A stretch of DNA of 64,000 nucleotides from Hydrangea macrophylla (GCA_033977485.1 CM066994.1:50803155-50867154); one strand, 5' to 3'; positions 1 to 9,692 are shown, numbered from the stretch's first letter. A program made the numbers and translations. Notes: generated by a model from the letters alone, not told the origin.

Positions 1-738
1 TAGTTCACACACTCCTTGAGCTATAGCTTTGAACTCAGCCTTTGCACTGGATCTAGTTACCACATTCTACTTCTTGATCCTCCAAGCGACAAGGTTGCCA
101 CCCACAAATGTATAATAGCCTGATGTGGACCTTGTGTCTGTCACAGAACCAACCCAATCTGCATCGGTATAAGCTTCCACTCTAAGGTGGTCATGTTTCG
201 CAAAAAAAAGACCCTTACGAGGAGCTGACTTCAAGAATCTTAGAATTCTGAAGACCGCATCCATACGAGTCTCATGGGGAGCATGCATGAATTGACTTAC
301 AACGTTAACAGCAAACACAATGTCTGTACGGGTGTGCGAAAGGTAGATGAGTCTTCCCACAAATCTTTGATATCTCCCTTTGTCTGCTTCTGCTCCACTA
401 CTATCATCACTTAATTTTTGATTTGGATCCATTGGAGTGTCACATGCTCTGCTCCTCCCAAGCATTCCAGTCTCCTCCAACAGATTAAGAACATACTTTC
501 TCTGATAAATAAAAATGCCTTGTCTGGAGCTAGCAACATCCATTCTCAAAAAATATCTAAGGGCTCCTAGATCTTTTATTTTAAACTCACTAGACAAACT
601 ATTTTAATCATTTCATCTCTTCCAGATCATCTCCAGTTAGAACAATATCATCAACGTACACAATCAAAGCAGTAGTCTTATCTTGTGATGACTGTTTAAT
701 GAATAATGTGTGATCAGCTTGACTCTGTTTGAAGCTAT
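1..738 (-). pseudogene. copia RT (C-terminal part) and RNase H fragment
   Basis: On the minus strand the catalytic YVDD of reverse transcriptase lies near 650-661, followed by IKDLGALRYFLRMDVASS and the RNase H region with DTRSTSGYYTFVGGN. A methionine-initiated reading (597-67) is only the end of the domain; coding similarity extends upstream to about 738 through a frame change near 600. The frame stops at an in-frame TAG just after WRIKK, where relatives usually read Gln, and then continues toward base 1 with NVVTRSSAKAEF. The polyprotein domain would have copied element RNA to DNA in virus-like particles. It is clearly dead: partial, frameshifted, with an internal stop. Confidence 0.85.
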
Positions 739-869
739 ACCTGAGCAGTGCATGTGTAAAAGGTGTCGGTTGGAGTCTATCGGGGCATAGAAGGTGTCGG
801 CTGGTGCTCTATGCCCTGGGTGGGTGTCGGTTTGGTCTGGGTAGTGTTTAGGGTTTGTCGGCAATGGCT

Positions 870-893
870 GGGGGGGGGGGGGGGGGGGGGGGG
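870..893. repeat. Poly(G) run of 24
   Basis: An uninterrupted run of 24 G on the plus strand, at the point in the copia leader where the related copy at 4350-4370 has ordinary C-rich sequence. Such a run is rare in plant DNA. It may be a real slippage product or an assembly or sequencing artefact. Confidence 0.95.
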
Positions 894-1012
894 TGTGCTG
901 GGATCCTGCGACGCAGCCTAGAGAAGTGCTTATGAATTGCGGTTGAGGGTAGGGAGGATAGTAGGAGGGTGGCGCAGGCTAAGGTGGTGGTTTAGGGTGG
1001 TTCGGTGCGACA

Positions 1013-1445
1013 GAACGAACAAGGCCGCCGAAAATAACGTTATAGCTTATCAATGGGAACCAACCAACAAGAAGAAATTGCCCGGACACTCGGTGCAACA
1101 GAAGGGATCGTGACTGCTGAAAAACACACAGCAATACACATCAATCGGTGAGAGCATACATGTTCAAGCCCATCAAGAGAGCCCCCAAAGGGTTACATAA
1201 TTCAACTCCCCCGCAAAGGTTGGCCTAGGACTGGACAAGGCCCGAAAGGGCTGGCTGATGGCTTGACAATGCCCTTGGGGGCTGCCGGCGGCTGGACATG
1301 CCCGTAGGGGCTGGCCAGAGGCTTGACAATGCCCGTAGGGGCTAGTCGAAGTTTGACGGGGGTTGAATCTGAAAGCAGCAGAAGTAGTGGAACAAAAAAA
1401 AGATCAACACTTACTAATGAATCGACACAAAACGAAGACAAGAAG
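1013..1445. other. Unassigned spacer with a minisatellite
   Basis: No gene is recognised. It lies between the truncated copia leader and the next LTR. The only structure seen is the degenerate tandem repeat at 1231-1358. Confidence 0.6.
1231..1358. repeat. Degenerate minisatellite, about 30-bp unit, four copies
   Basis: Four consecutive units begin with CTGGACA or CTTGACA and contain GCCCGTAGGGGCTGG or close variants; the unit is about 30 bp. On the minus strand it reads as a Pro/Ala-rich peptide with a repeated GIVKP-like motif, but no ORF context supports coding. Confidence 0.7.
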
Positions 1446-1772
1446 TGTTGTGAGATGTATTATTGTTTTTGGTTTCTTACTATTAGTTTATGCTGTTCCC
1501 TTCTCTCAGGGCACTCTTGTAATTATGTTATTTTATTATTGATTAATAAAATGAGAGAGAGCCTTGGTGCAAAGGTAAGGTTGCTCCATTGTGACCTGGA
1601 GGTCACGGGTTCGAATAAGGAAACAGCCTCTCTGCTTTGCAGGGGTTAGGCTGTGTACATCTCACCATTCCCAGATCCTGCAATGGCGGGAGTCTCATGC
1701 ACTGGGCTGCCCTTTTTAATAAAATGAGAGAGAGCAACGTTAGTTCTCTCTAAGTTTTCTGAAAACTCAACA
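1446..1772 (+). mobile_element. Short copia-type LTR, plus strand, containing a SINE
   Basis: Starts TGTTGTGAG and ends ACTCAACA, immediately followed by a primer-binding site that is a perfect plant initiator-Met-tRNA match (TGGTATCAGAGC, 1773-1784). Without the SINE and one copy of its duplicated target it is about 155 bp, close to the 161-bp LTR of the copia-1 element at 4033. A downstream partner LTR is not found, so the rest of this element is lost. Confidence 0.75.
1563..1715 (+). mobile_element. Au-type SINE with 20-bp target-site duplication
   Basis: A tRNA-derived short interspersed element. The A-box-like TGGTGCAAAGGTAAG lies at the 5' end and the B box GGTTCGAAT near 1609-1617. 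Then follow the conserved AACAGCCTCT and the 3' end CACTGGGCTGCCC with a short T tail, which is the layout of plant Au SINEs. Identical 20-bp repeats flank it (1543-1562 and 1716-1735), the hallmark of LINE-assisted retroposition. It is inserted in the LTR at 1446-1772. RNA polymerase III promoter boxes are internal. Confidence 0.9.
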
Positions 1773-1925
1773 TGGTATCAGAGCTACCCTAATAGGGGAC
1801 TCGATCCTCCCACCACCATAGCCACAACCCACAAACATGACTTGAGTACTATTCATAGTAACGATGTTGAATCCGTTCAATGGGTCTGCAGACGCTCCCT
1901 CTCCGGCTCCCATCCTCAAGGTAAA
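1773..1925 (+). mobile_element. PBS and leader fragment of the copia element whose LTR is at 1446
   Basis: TGGTATCAGAGC at 1773-1784 is the initiator-tRNA primer site. About 140 bp of C-rich leader follow, then the sequence switches without an obvious junction motif to another element in the opposite orientation. Right edge is approximate. Confidence 0.6.
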
Positions 1926-1944
1926 TAAACGACGCATTAGTATA

Positions 1945-2243
1945 TCTTACTGAATGTCGAGTGCTTCTCATACATTTTTGAACAGTGTTTCCATAAGCCC
2001 TGACGTGGTCTTCTCCTTCGCTATAGTGAAGGCAACGTCGCGGGCCCATGTCAAAAGGATTACTCCCAGCGCTTTCCTATGCAGAAGCGTCCTATCTTCT
2101 TCATTCATCCCCTCTGGTTTCTTCCCCGGAAGAGGTAGATAGAGTTTCCTTTGATGAAGATAATTCTCGATCTACTTCTTCTAGTATCCAAAGTTCGTGC
2201 CATCAAACTTATCCACCTTGACCTTTTCTTCTTCTATGGCCAT
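1945..2243 (-). pseudogene. copia gag N-terminal fragment
   Basis: On the minus strand an ATG at 2243-2241 opens a frame with VKVDKFDGTNF, then a stop where relatives have Trp, then IENYLHQRKLYLPL and KALGVILLTWARDVAF. This is the start of the copia Gag (UBN2-type) that packages element RNA. At least two stops fall directly after FDGTNFGY. The frame is cut off at about 1945, where it meets the leader of the plus-strand element. Zinc knuckle, protease and pol are absent. A primer site and LTR lie upstream at 2263-2275 and 2278-2858, so this is the 5' end of one minus-strand element. Confidence 0.75.
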
Positions 2244-2262
2244 TGCTCCCACCAAACTTAAA

Positions 2263-2275
2263 GGCTCTGATACTA
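2263..2275 (-). other. Primer-binding site of minus-strand copia fragment
   Basis: Minus-strand TAGTATCAGAGCC, one mismatch from the plant initiator-Met tRNA site, two bases after the LTR end TCTAACA. Confidence 0.8.
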
Positions 2276-2277
2276 GT

Positions 2278-2856
2278 TGTTAGAAATTCGAAACAATTCC
2301 TAGATCCATGACCTGCGAGAAATCCAAGATAGAAAAGCAAGGGAAGTCCACAAACACACAAGAAACACGAGAGATTAACGTGGTTTACCCAAAACCGGGT
2401 TACATCCACCAAGTTGCCGAGTCTTTATGATGATCTAGGGTTTGCAAAAGAGATTACAAGAGATTTAAGAAATCCAAGGAGTGCATTATAGGCAAGCCTT
2501 TTTATAGGGGCAAACAACTTCCTAAAACAGATTAGGAATCAATCAGTGACCTTGACCTAGCTAGGGCGAACTGACACCTAGCTCGAGTGAGCTTATCCAA
2601 CAAGGACTTTCAGAAAAGCTACCTCGCTCGAGCAATCACCACTCCTCGCTGGAGCGACCTTCCAGAATGCTTTTCCACTCTAGCAAGCCCTGTCTCGTGT
2701 GCGATGCAACAAAAAACTGTACTTGCCCGAGCCACATACCACGTTGCTCGACTGAGGTTGCTGCTTAAGCAAGAACCTCCTTTGCTGAACTTGCTTGCAA
2801 CCGGATCCAAAACCTGATTGATCAAGTTCCACAAACCAAATATGTACACTTGCAAG

Positions 2857-2858
<2 letters not shown>
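2278..2858 (-). mobile_element. LTR of the minus-strand copia fragment
   Basis: On the minus strand the LTR ends in TAACA at 2278 next to the primer site. The body holds the sequence around ACGTGGTTTACCC common in plant copia LTRs. Between 2550 and 2785 there is an array of CTCGAG-like palindromic blocks (for example 2581-2592, 2624-2634, 2648-2659). The far edge is uncertain; I place it where the (GA)n tract begins. Confidence 0.55.

Positions 2859-2859
<1 letters not shown>

Positions 2860-2942
<83 letters not shown>
2860..2942. repeat. (GA)n microsatellite
   Basis: About 41 uninterrupted GA dinucleotides. Confidence 0.97.
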
Positions 2943-2944
<2 letters not shown>

Positions 2945-3084
2945 GTTTGTGGTTTAGGGACTTATTGAGTTGACAGGGGCATCATTGAGCCCTATTTCCC
3001 TAAAAGAGAGAGAGAGAGAGAGGTGTTTGTGGTTTAGGGACTTATTGAGTCGACAGGGGCATCATTGAACCCTATTTCCCTAAA
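2941..3084. repeat. 80-bp tandem duplication next to (GA)n
   Basis: The 64-bp segment from 2941 (AGGTGTTTGTGGTTTAGGG onward) recurs at 3021-3084 with about two mismatches, and a second shorter GA run separates the copies. The period is 80 bp. It looks like replication slippage anchored in the GA tract. Confidence 0.9.
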
Positions 3085-3327
3085 ATAATTGTTGTCTGGG
3101 TTTAAAATCAATTGAGTTACGAGTATAAAAAGTGGTGTTGTATCTTCTTGTTTGATTGAGTAGTAAGTCTAGTGACATCCAATTGTATTGTCACAGAATA
3201 TTTGTTTTATGTTTACTGTGGAAATTCTCATATAGCTGCAAATAAGAGAAACAAATTGATGAGTTTTTGGTGGTGTTACATTTAGTTTTTGCTTTTTTTT
3301 TCCTCTCTAATTGAATTTGGGTTTCAG
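3085..3327 (+). other. Intron sequence upstream of the dehydrogenase exon
   Basis: T-rich sequence ending in a pyrimidine tract and the acceptor GGGTTTCAG directly before 3328. No exon-like ORF is seen between 1 and 3327, so the preceding exon must lie outside the window and this intron exceeds 3.3 kb. Confidence 0.6.
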
Positions 3328-3540
3328 GGTGCCCTTTTGGTGAACATTGCCCGTGGGGGACTCTTGGATTATGAGGCTGTCCTCCATCACCTTAAATCAG
3401 GCCACCTTGGAGGGTTAGGCATTGATGTCGCTTGGACAGAGCCATTTGACCCCGATGATCCAGTACTTAAGTTTCAGAATGTCCTGATCACGCCCCATGT
3501 TGCTGGGGTTACTGAGAGTTCTTATAGATCTATGGCCAAG
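3328..3540 (+). CDS. D-isomer-specific 2-hydroxyacid dehydrogenase, penultimate exon
   Basis: A 71-codon exon, phase 0 at both ends, bounded by acceptor TTTCAG (to 3327) and donor GTATGA (from 3541). It encodes the C-terminal part of the NAD-binding domain of a phosphoglycerate-dehydrogenase-like enzyme. NIARGG holds the catalytic Arg (exon residue 9), TEPFDPDDP the catalytic Glu (residue 38), and ITPHVAG the catalytic His (residue 57). All three residues of the family's active site are present. The family reduces or oxidises 2-keto/2-hydroxy acids with NAD(P)H. The sequence looks most like the plant-specific family member with the signature GIDVAWTEPFDP; the exact substrate is unknown to me. 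No lesion is visible. The last exon is at 9213-9281. Confidence 0.9.
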
Positions 3541-3914
3541 GTATGAACCTTTTAACTGCACCTTTTAATTCACCATTACTTAAAAAGAAGGTCGAAGAGA
3601 AAAGGTGATTAGAACATATTTCATCAGTCAAGAAAAGAATTAACAAAAATTGTGGGCCCCGGTCAATGCTTATTTCATGTAGTTGTACTGTCCTAAAATA
3701 TTCAGTTTTCTCTTAATCAGTTGACCCTTTCTAGTGAGAACTGTAGTTTTCACTTCTCTGGTAAGAGGTAACCTCTTCTTGTTCCTCCATCATGGCCTTG
3801 TTTGGAGCTTACTGGCATCCTCGACACTGAGGAAAACACTTTTCTTTTGGTTAATAAGGAAAGTAGAAAGGAAAGAAAATAGGTGAAAAATAAATTAAAA
3901 TTTTAGGTTTTTTT

Positions 3915-3917
<3 letters not shown>

Positions 3918-3949
<32 letters not shown>
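3918..3949. repeat. (TG)n microsatellite
   Basis: About 15 TG dinucleotides in the intron. Confidence 0.95.
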
Positions 3950-4032
3950 CTTGTTGATTTTCTAGTATATTTTGCAATTTGGTTTGTAATGTCAAAGGCG
4001 TGGAGGAAAGCACTATGGAAAGTAGTGCTAAT

Positions 4033-4193
4033 TGTTGAGAGTTGTTTATTTACTTAGAGTTGTTTTATTTTATTCCCTTTTGTATTTTATTTCAGCCCTA
4101 GGGGCTTCTATGTAGTTATGAGTTTTACTTATCATATAATAAAAGGTAAGGAAGACTAGTGGTCTTCCTAAGCTTGTTTTATGAAAATCAACA
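4033..4193 (+). repeat. 5' LTR of copia-1
   Basis: 161 bp, TG...CA, with a TATA-like TCATATAATAAAAGG near 4132-4146. Confidence 0.93.
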
Positions 4194-4691
4194 TGGTATC
4201 GAAGCCTCCCTAAGAGGGATTCCACATAAAACCACCACCACCGGACCACCCTAAACCACCACTCCAGCCTGCATCACCCTCCAACAGACCCCCTGCCCTC
4301 AGCCGCAAGCTCATCTGGGCTTCCCTTCCTGCGCTGCAAGTCCCAGCCCCCACTTATAGCCATTGCTGACCACCCCTAAACCCTACCCAGACAAAATCGA
4401 AACCCACACAGGGCTCAAAGGTCCAGTCGCAACCTTCTATGCCCCGGTAGACCTCAACTGACCCTATACATCTACTTTTAGTCTTCTTTTCTTCCTTTCA
4501 TACTGTCTGAATCTCTGTTTTGATTGAAGTTTCAGCACCAAATATTTTTTGGGCTCCTATATGGACCCAGATCAGCATTGACTGATCACTTTGCTATGAT
4601 TTGATCTTATATGTGCCTTGATCTCATTGGTGAGCCGCCATCTTCTCCATTCATTTGTGATCGTTGAGGGTTTTGCTTGTGTTCTGGACTT
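4194..4691 (+). other. copia-1 primer site and untranslated leader
   Basis: Begins with the tRNA primer site, then a C-rich leader of about 500 bp before the gag ATG at 4692. Its first 260 bp are the sequence also found, inverted, at 765-1012. Confidence 0.8.
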
Positions 4692-7600
4692 ATGGGTGAT
4701 CCTACTAGCCAGTTCACTGTCAGCTTACAGAAGCTTAAGGTAGAGAGCCCTTTTGTTGCTCCACCCGAAAACCCTAACCTAAAAGTCGCAACATTTCTCT
4801 CAAATGGTCAGAACTACCGTGTGTGGTCGAAGTCAATGACCATTTTCCTAAAGAGTCGAGGGAAGATAGGCTACATGAATGGGAAAATCAAAGCACCTAG
4901 TACTGATTATTTCTCTCACTATTCTTGGATCGAGAGCTTTGCACCAGTCCAAGATGATAAGACTGCTTCTACTTCTGATTCAGCTTCATTATCTTATACA
5001 AAGTTTGAGGATGTTACTAAACCTTATGGCTTGCTGCGATTTGTCTACATCTACAGTTGCCTCCTCTTCGTTTGCCCATTCACTAACTTAGCCACCTCAG
5101 CGAGAGCTTTCCTATCTCACTCTTTCTTCCCTTGGATTATTGATTCCGGAGCTTCTGAACATATGTCTAGGTCTTTAGATATTTTTCTACTTATACACCC
5201 TATTCAGGTCAAGACAGTTCGTATTGCTGATGGAACTTTTTCCTCGGTTTCGGGAAAAGGTTTAATCCATGCTACTCCTTTATTATCATTGTCCTCAGTG
5301 TTACATGTTCCCAGTTTCTCCACTAACCTTTTATCTATCAGTCGCATTACTAATGACTTGAATTGTAGTCACTTTTTTCCCTGACCGTTATGTCTTTCAG
5401 GATCTTGTCACGAAGAGAAAAATTGGTAGTGGTCGAGTGGAGAATGGTCTTTATATCTTGGATTCGGGAGAGCAGTTAGCACATCATATCGTAGTTTCTA
5501 ATAACAAAATTGAAGACATGTGGCTTTGGCACAAGCGGTTGGGACAACCTCCTTTTTCTTTGCTTCAACATTTATTTCCCTCAGTTGTACTAAATAAAAA
5601 GGTGTCTGATTTTTTATGTGAGTCTTGTGAGCTTGGAAAGCATCATCGTGCCTCTTTTCCTCCAAGTTCCACTACAAGTTCAGCCCCTTTTGCTTTAGTT
5701 AATTCTGATGTTTGGGATCCATCTCGTGTGGTGTCATTAAAAGGTCATAGATGGTTCGTTACGTTCATAGATGACTTCTCTCGTGTCACGTGGATTTACA
5801 TGTTGAAAAGATAACAGGGAAGTGTTTTCTGTTTTCAAATCTTTCCATCAAATGATTTGTACTCAGTTTGGGGCAGTCTTAAAAATTTTGCGTTATGATA
5901 ATGGTGGTGAGTACATTGATTCTAGTCTTGGTGAATTTTTTGGTTCTCAGGGAATAATTCACCAAACTTCTTGCACTGACACCCCCCAACAAAATGGGGT
6001 GGCAGAACGCAAGAATCGTCATTTATTAGAAATTGCGCGTTCCATGCTCTTCTCGGGACAAGCCCCTAAGTCTTACTGGGGTGAGGCAGTCTTAACGGCT
6101 GCATACCTTATTAATCGTCTTCCTACCCGTGTGTTGAACAAGAAAGCACCAATTGAAGTGCTCACCAACTCTTCCACATTATTCTCTATTCCTCCTCGGG
6201 TCTTTGGTTGTGTGTGTTTTGTCCATAACCATTCTTCCACTCGTGGGAAGTTGGACCCTCATGCTCTCAAGTGCGTGTTTGTAGGTTACTCTCCTACTCA
6301 AAAGGGGTATAAGTGCTACCATCCTCCGTCTCGGAAATGGTTTGTCTATGGATGTCACCTTCTTTGAGTCTCAGTCTTACTTCCAGGATTCCTAGTCATC
6401 TCTTCCGGGGGAGAAGAGGTGTGAGGAAGAGATACCTGTGTTCACATTGCTAACGATTGTTGAGGTTGAAATGAAGACTATCACAAAAAAGGGTGAGTCA
6501 GAGGGAGCTATAGGGTGTGAGAAGGAGTCCGAGGGAGAAAAAGGGTGTGGAGAAAAAGGTGTGAGGAGAAGGAGTCAGAGGGAGAGAAAACTGCTCCAAA
6601 GGAGAAAGAGTTGTTGGTTTATACCAAGGGAACATGGAGTAAAAGAAAGACTAGAGACACTGTTTCTCCTTCTCCTGCTAAAGAGGCGACTTTTCCTATT
6701 CTTCCACTGCCATTCCCTTTAACTGATGAAGATCCAGGTACTGATACACCATCTCTTACTGAGTCTGATGATCTGGATGTACCCATTGCTGTTCGTAAAG
6801 GTGTTAGGTCTTGTACTCAACATCCTATATCTAACTTTATGTCCTACTCTCACTTGTCTCCCTCCTATAGAGCCTTTGTTTAAAAAATTTCTTTTGTTTG
6901 TATACCTAACCATTTTCAGGATGCTCTCACTGATCCCAAGTGGACACTAGCCATGATTGAAGAGATGAAAGCTCTTCATAAGAATGACACTTGGGAATTG
7001 ACAGAGTTACCTAAGGGAAAACAAACGGTGGGGTGCAAATGGGTGTTTATTATGAAGCACAGGTCAGATGGATATGTTGAGAGGTATAAAGCCCGCCTTG
7101 TTGCAAAGGGCTTCACTCAAACATATGGGGTGGACTATGAGGAGACATTTGCACCAGTTGCTAAGATGAACTCAGTCAGGATACTTCTCTCACTTGCAGA
7201 CAATCTTGATTGGCCTCTTCACCAGTTTGATGTGAAGAATGCCTTCCTACATGGTGATCTCGAGGAAGAAGTATATATGGATGTGCCTCCTGGTTTTGAG
7301 GACTCAAAGACAGTGGGAAAAGTGTGCAGGCTCAAGAAGTTATTATATGGTCTCAAACAATCCCCAAGGGCTTGGTTTGAAAGATTCACTCATGCTATGA
7401 GTAGATATGGCTTTAAACAAAGTCAGGCGGATCACATACTGTTCATTAAGCATTCCCCACAGAGTAAGACCACTGCTCTCATCGTATATATTGATGATAT
7501 TGTGCTTACAGGGGATAACTTGGAAGAAGTACAACAGTTAAAGAAGTACCTGGCCAAAGAATTCGAAATAAAAGATCTAGGAGCACTGAAGTATTTTTTG

Positions 7601-8405
7601 GGAATTGAAGTGGCTAGATCCAAGCATGGGATCTTCATTTCCCAAAGAAAATATGTTCTTTGATCTGTTGAAGGGAACTGGAATGTTTAGGAGCAGAGCT
7701 TGTGACACTCGGATAGAACTGAACCAGAAGCTTAGTGATGATTGTAGTGGAGTGTTGGTTGACAAAGGGAGATATCAGAGGTTAGTGGGTAAACTTATTT
7801 ATCTGGCTCATACTCGTCCCGACGTTGCTTTTGCTGTCAGTGTAGTCAGCCAGTTCATGCACGCTCCACATGAATCTCATCTAGATGTGTTTCGGATTCT
7901 TCGGTACTTAAAGTCCGCTCCTGGTAAGGGCTTATTTTTCGACAGACATGATCACCTTAGAGTGGAAGCATACACCAATGTTGATTGGGCAAGTTCATTT
8001 ATTGATCGGAGGTCTACTTCAGGGTATTGTACCCTTGTGGGAGGTAATCTTGTTACTTGGCAAAGTAATAAGTAGAATGTGGTAGCGAGATCTACTGCCT
8101 AGGCCGACTTCAGGGCTATGGCCCAAGGTGTGTGAACTTTTATGGATTAAATTGTTGTTTAGAGATCTGAGACTTGATCAGACAGACACAATGCGCCTAT
8201 ACTGTGATAATAAGGCTGCCATTAATATCGCTCATAATCGAGTTTAGTACGATCGAACCAAGCATGTGGAGATAGATAGACACTTCATTAATGAAAACCT
8301 CAATAATGGTACAATTTGTACTCCGTTTGTGAAGACAGGCGACCAATTGGCAGATATTCTCACCAAGGGAGTTGGGAGTAGACAGTTTCAATTCGCTATT
8401 ACCAA
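4692..8405 (+). pseudogene. copia-1 gag-pol pseudogene
   Basis: ATG at 4692 opens Gag; about 75 residues are recognisable (VWSKSMTIFLKSRGKIGYMNG). Most of Gag, including the zinc knuckle, is then missing. Protease has WIIDSGASEHMS near 5132-5167. Integrase runs from about 5437 to 6360, with the HHCC-like segment, FVTFIDDFSRVTW, RYDNGGEY and [15 protein letters not shown] runs from about 6953 with [20 protein letters not shown] and catalytic YIDD at 7487-7498. RNase H follows to about 8400, including DWASSFIDRRSTSGY. Frame changes occur near 5384, 5815 and 7660, plus several stops after 8070. These domains would cut the polyprotein, copy the RNA and integrate the DNA; none can be made intact. 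Confidence 0.9.
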
Positions 8406-8416
8406 GCTGGGGGAGT

Positions 8417-8578
8417 TGTTGAGAGTTGTTTATTTACTTAAGAGTTGTTTTATTTTATTCCCTTTTTTATTTTATATCAGGCCTAGGAGCTTCTATGTAA
8501 TTATGAGTTTTACTTATCATATAATAAAAGGTAAGGAAGACTAGTGGTCTTCCTAAGCTTGTTTTAGGAAACTCAACA
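8417..8578 (+). repeat. 3' LTR of copia-1
   Basis: 162 bp, preceded by the purine-rich CTGGGGGAG and followed by the duplicated CTAAT. Confidence 0.93.
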
Positions 8579-8643
8579 CTAATTCCATTGGCCAGTCCCT
8601 TTCCATTTTCATTCTCTACTTCTACAAATCATACATAGACTAA

Positions 8644-8809
8644 GGCTTTGTTTGGTTCATGGATTTCGCGAGGAGAAAGAGGAGGGGAAAGGAAAACAAG
8701 ATGGAAAACTACTAAACTAGTCCCATCCGTAAGGAAAAAGGTACTAGTTTTTCATCTTGTTTTCCTTGCTCCTCTTTTCCCTCGTGAAATCCATGAACCA
8801 AACAAAGCC
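8644..8809. mobile_element. Tourist-like MITE (PIF/Harbinger type), TAA duplication
   Basis: A fold-back element of 166 bp. The terminal inverted repeats begin GGCTTTGTTTGGTTCATGG and run for more than 50 bp with few mismatches, and TAA is duplicated at 8641-8643 and 8810-8812. TIR sequence and 3-bp TAA target fit PIF/Harbinger-type MITEs. It has no coding capacity. Confidence 0.88.
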
Positions 8810-9212
8810 TAAGAGTTCGATAGAATGCAGAGAAATTGGTCAGTTAGTTGTGTCTTTGCCATCTCGCAGTCCATACCGTTGTATGGTGTGGACCATTAAC
8901 CATGGATACTTCATAGGAAAAGCATTTCTCCAAAAATATGACTAGGTAGAATTTTTCCAGCATTGACATTTTACCAATGGAACGACACAGTAGAAAGGGA
9001 ATGAAAAATTTGAGTCGGTAGAATCATAATGAATTTCGTATACAATTATTTGTGCTAAATGCTATGAATGTGGAAAATATATTGAGGCATAAGTCTAATT
9101 TGTATCATCAATAATCATATATTATTTCTTGTTTTATTGGTACCCTTTTTTTTTTTTACCAATTAATCTTGTGTTGGTTGGCCTTCTTTTGGTGGTAATT
9201 GTACAATTACAG

Positions 9213-9281
9213 GTGGTCGGTGATGTTGCCCTTCAACTTCACGCGGGGACTGCTCTCACTGGTGTAGAGTTTGTGAATTGA
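9213..9281 (+). CDS. D-isomer-specific 2-hydroxyacid dehydrogenase, last exon
   Basis: 22 codons plus TGA. The reading VVGDVALQLHAGTALTGVEF-VN continues exactly in phase from SYRSMAK of the previous exon. The short C-terminal helix and the ending VEFVN match plant members of this dehydrogenase family. The splice acceptor is good and the reading is intact, so the gene end could still be functional provided the 5.67-kb intron is spliced. Confidence 0.88.
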   Translation: MVGDVALQLHAGTALTGVEFVN

Positions 9282-9364
9282 GTGCCTGCTCTCTCTGCTG
9301 AGGACACACTGGTTTGCCCCAAAACATGTCCTCGCTTGGTTATATAACTAAACTATCTTCTAAA
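9282..9364 (+). other. Probable 3' untranslated region
   Basis: About 80 bp after the stop, with no clear poly(A) signal before the palindromic sequence at 9365. Confidence 0.45.
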
Positions 9365-9381
9365 CCCGTGCAATGCACGGG
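9365..9381. repeat. Perfect palindrome CCCGTGCAATGCACGGG, possible element end
   Basis: A 17-nt perfect hairpin preceded by TCTAAA. This motif recurs at ends of non-autonomous plant elements in my recollection, but I cannot define the other end (a candidate lies near 10545). The AT-rich DNA to about 10550 may belong to one such element. Confidence 0.35.
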
Positions 9382-9692
9382 CAAACAGTTTAAACATTTT
9401 TTAAAAAAAAAGATTTTATGGTTTAAATTGAGTGAGTATTTTTTTTATTGGATATAAATATTTACTTTAGGAACCAAAAAGAGTAAGAAAAAAGAAATAA
9501 AAAAGTTGGCTTCAAAAAATATGCTAAAACAACAATCATGAGCATGAGATGAGTACTGCCTTTGCAAAGAAAACTATAATACCCGAAGAAAAAAAAAAGT
9601 CATTAGTCTCTCGTGATAGTACTACGAGCTACAAAATCATACCACTAAAGAAATAGAGAAAGCCGACTCCATAGGTCAAACAACTTAAGATT

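Larger units (their letters stand above)
1..1012 (-). mobile_element. Internally deleted Ty1/copia element (copia-1 family), minus strand
   Basis: Read on the minus strand, 1012 to about 765 matches the untranslated leader of the copia element at 4194-4460: the same blocks of CACC-rich, CTAAACC and TATGCCCC sequence come in the same order. From about 760 down to 1 it is reverse transcriptase and RNase H of the same family. The roughly 3 kb that should separate them (gag, protease, integrase, N-terminal RT) is missing, so the leader is fused directly to RT. No LTR is seen at the right end. The left end runs off the window. This is a deletion derivative and is not functional. Confidence 0.85.
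4033..8578 (+). mobile_element. Complete but decayed Ty1/copia element (copia-1)
   Basis: Both LTRs start TGTTGAGAGTTG and end TCAACA (5' 4033-4193, 3' 8417-8578). A perfect 5-bp duplication CTAAT flanks the element at 4028-4032 and 8579-8583. Primer site TGGTATCGAAGC (one-base variant of the initiator-tRNA site) is at 4194-4205 and a purine tract ends at 8415 before the 3' LTR. The domain order protease, integrase, RT, RNase H is that of copia. The two 161/162-bp LTRs differ at roughly eight or nine positions, so the insertion is old, consistent with its ruined coding region. Confidence 0.95.
3541..9212 (+). other. 5.67-kb intron of the dehydrogenase gene, enlarged by a copia insertion
   Basis: The donor at 3541 and acceptor CAATTACAG at 9212 join two phase-0 exons, giving the continuous reading SYRSMAK/VVGDVALQLH. 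The intron holds a (TG)n tract (3918-3949), the copia element 4033-8578 in the same orientation as the gene, and the MITE 8644-8809. Removing the copia and one CTAAT copy leaves about 1.1 kb. Confidence 0.85.

Noticed and set aside
1563..1715. tRNA gene
   Set aside because: A and B boxes are present but no cloverleaf or anticodon stem can be drawn, and the 3' half and 20-bp flanking repeats identify a SINE.
3328..9281. Dehydrogenase exons as a processed retrocopy
   Set aside because: They have intact splice donor and acceptor and are separated by an intron with matching phase, so they are genomic exons.
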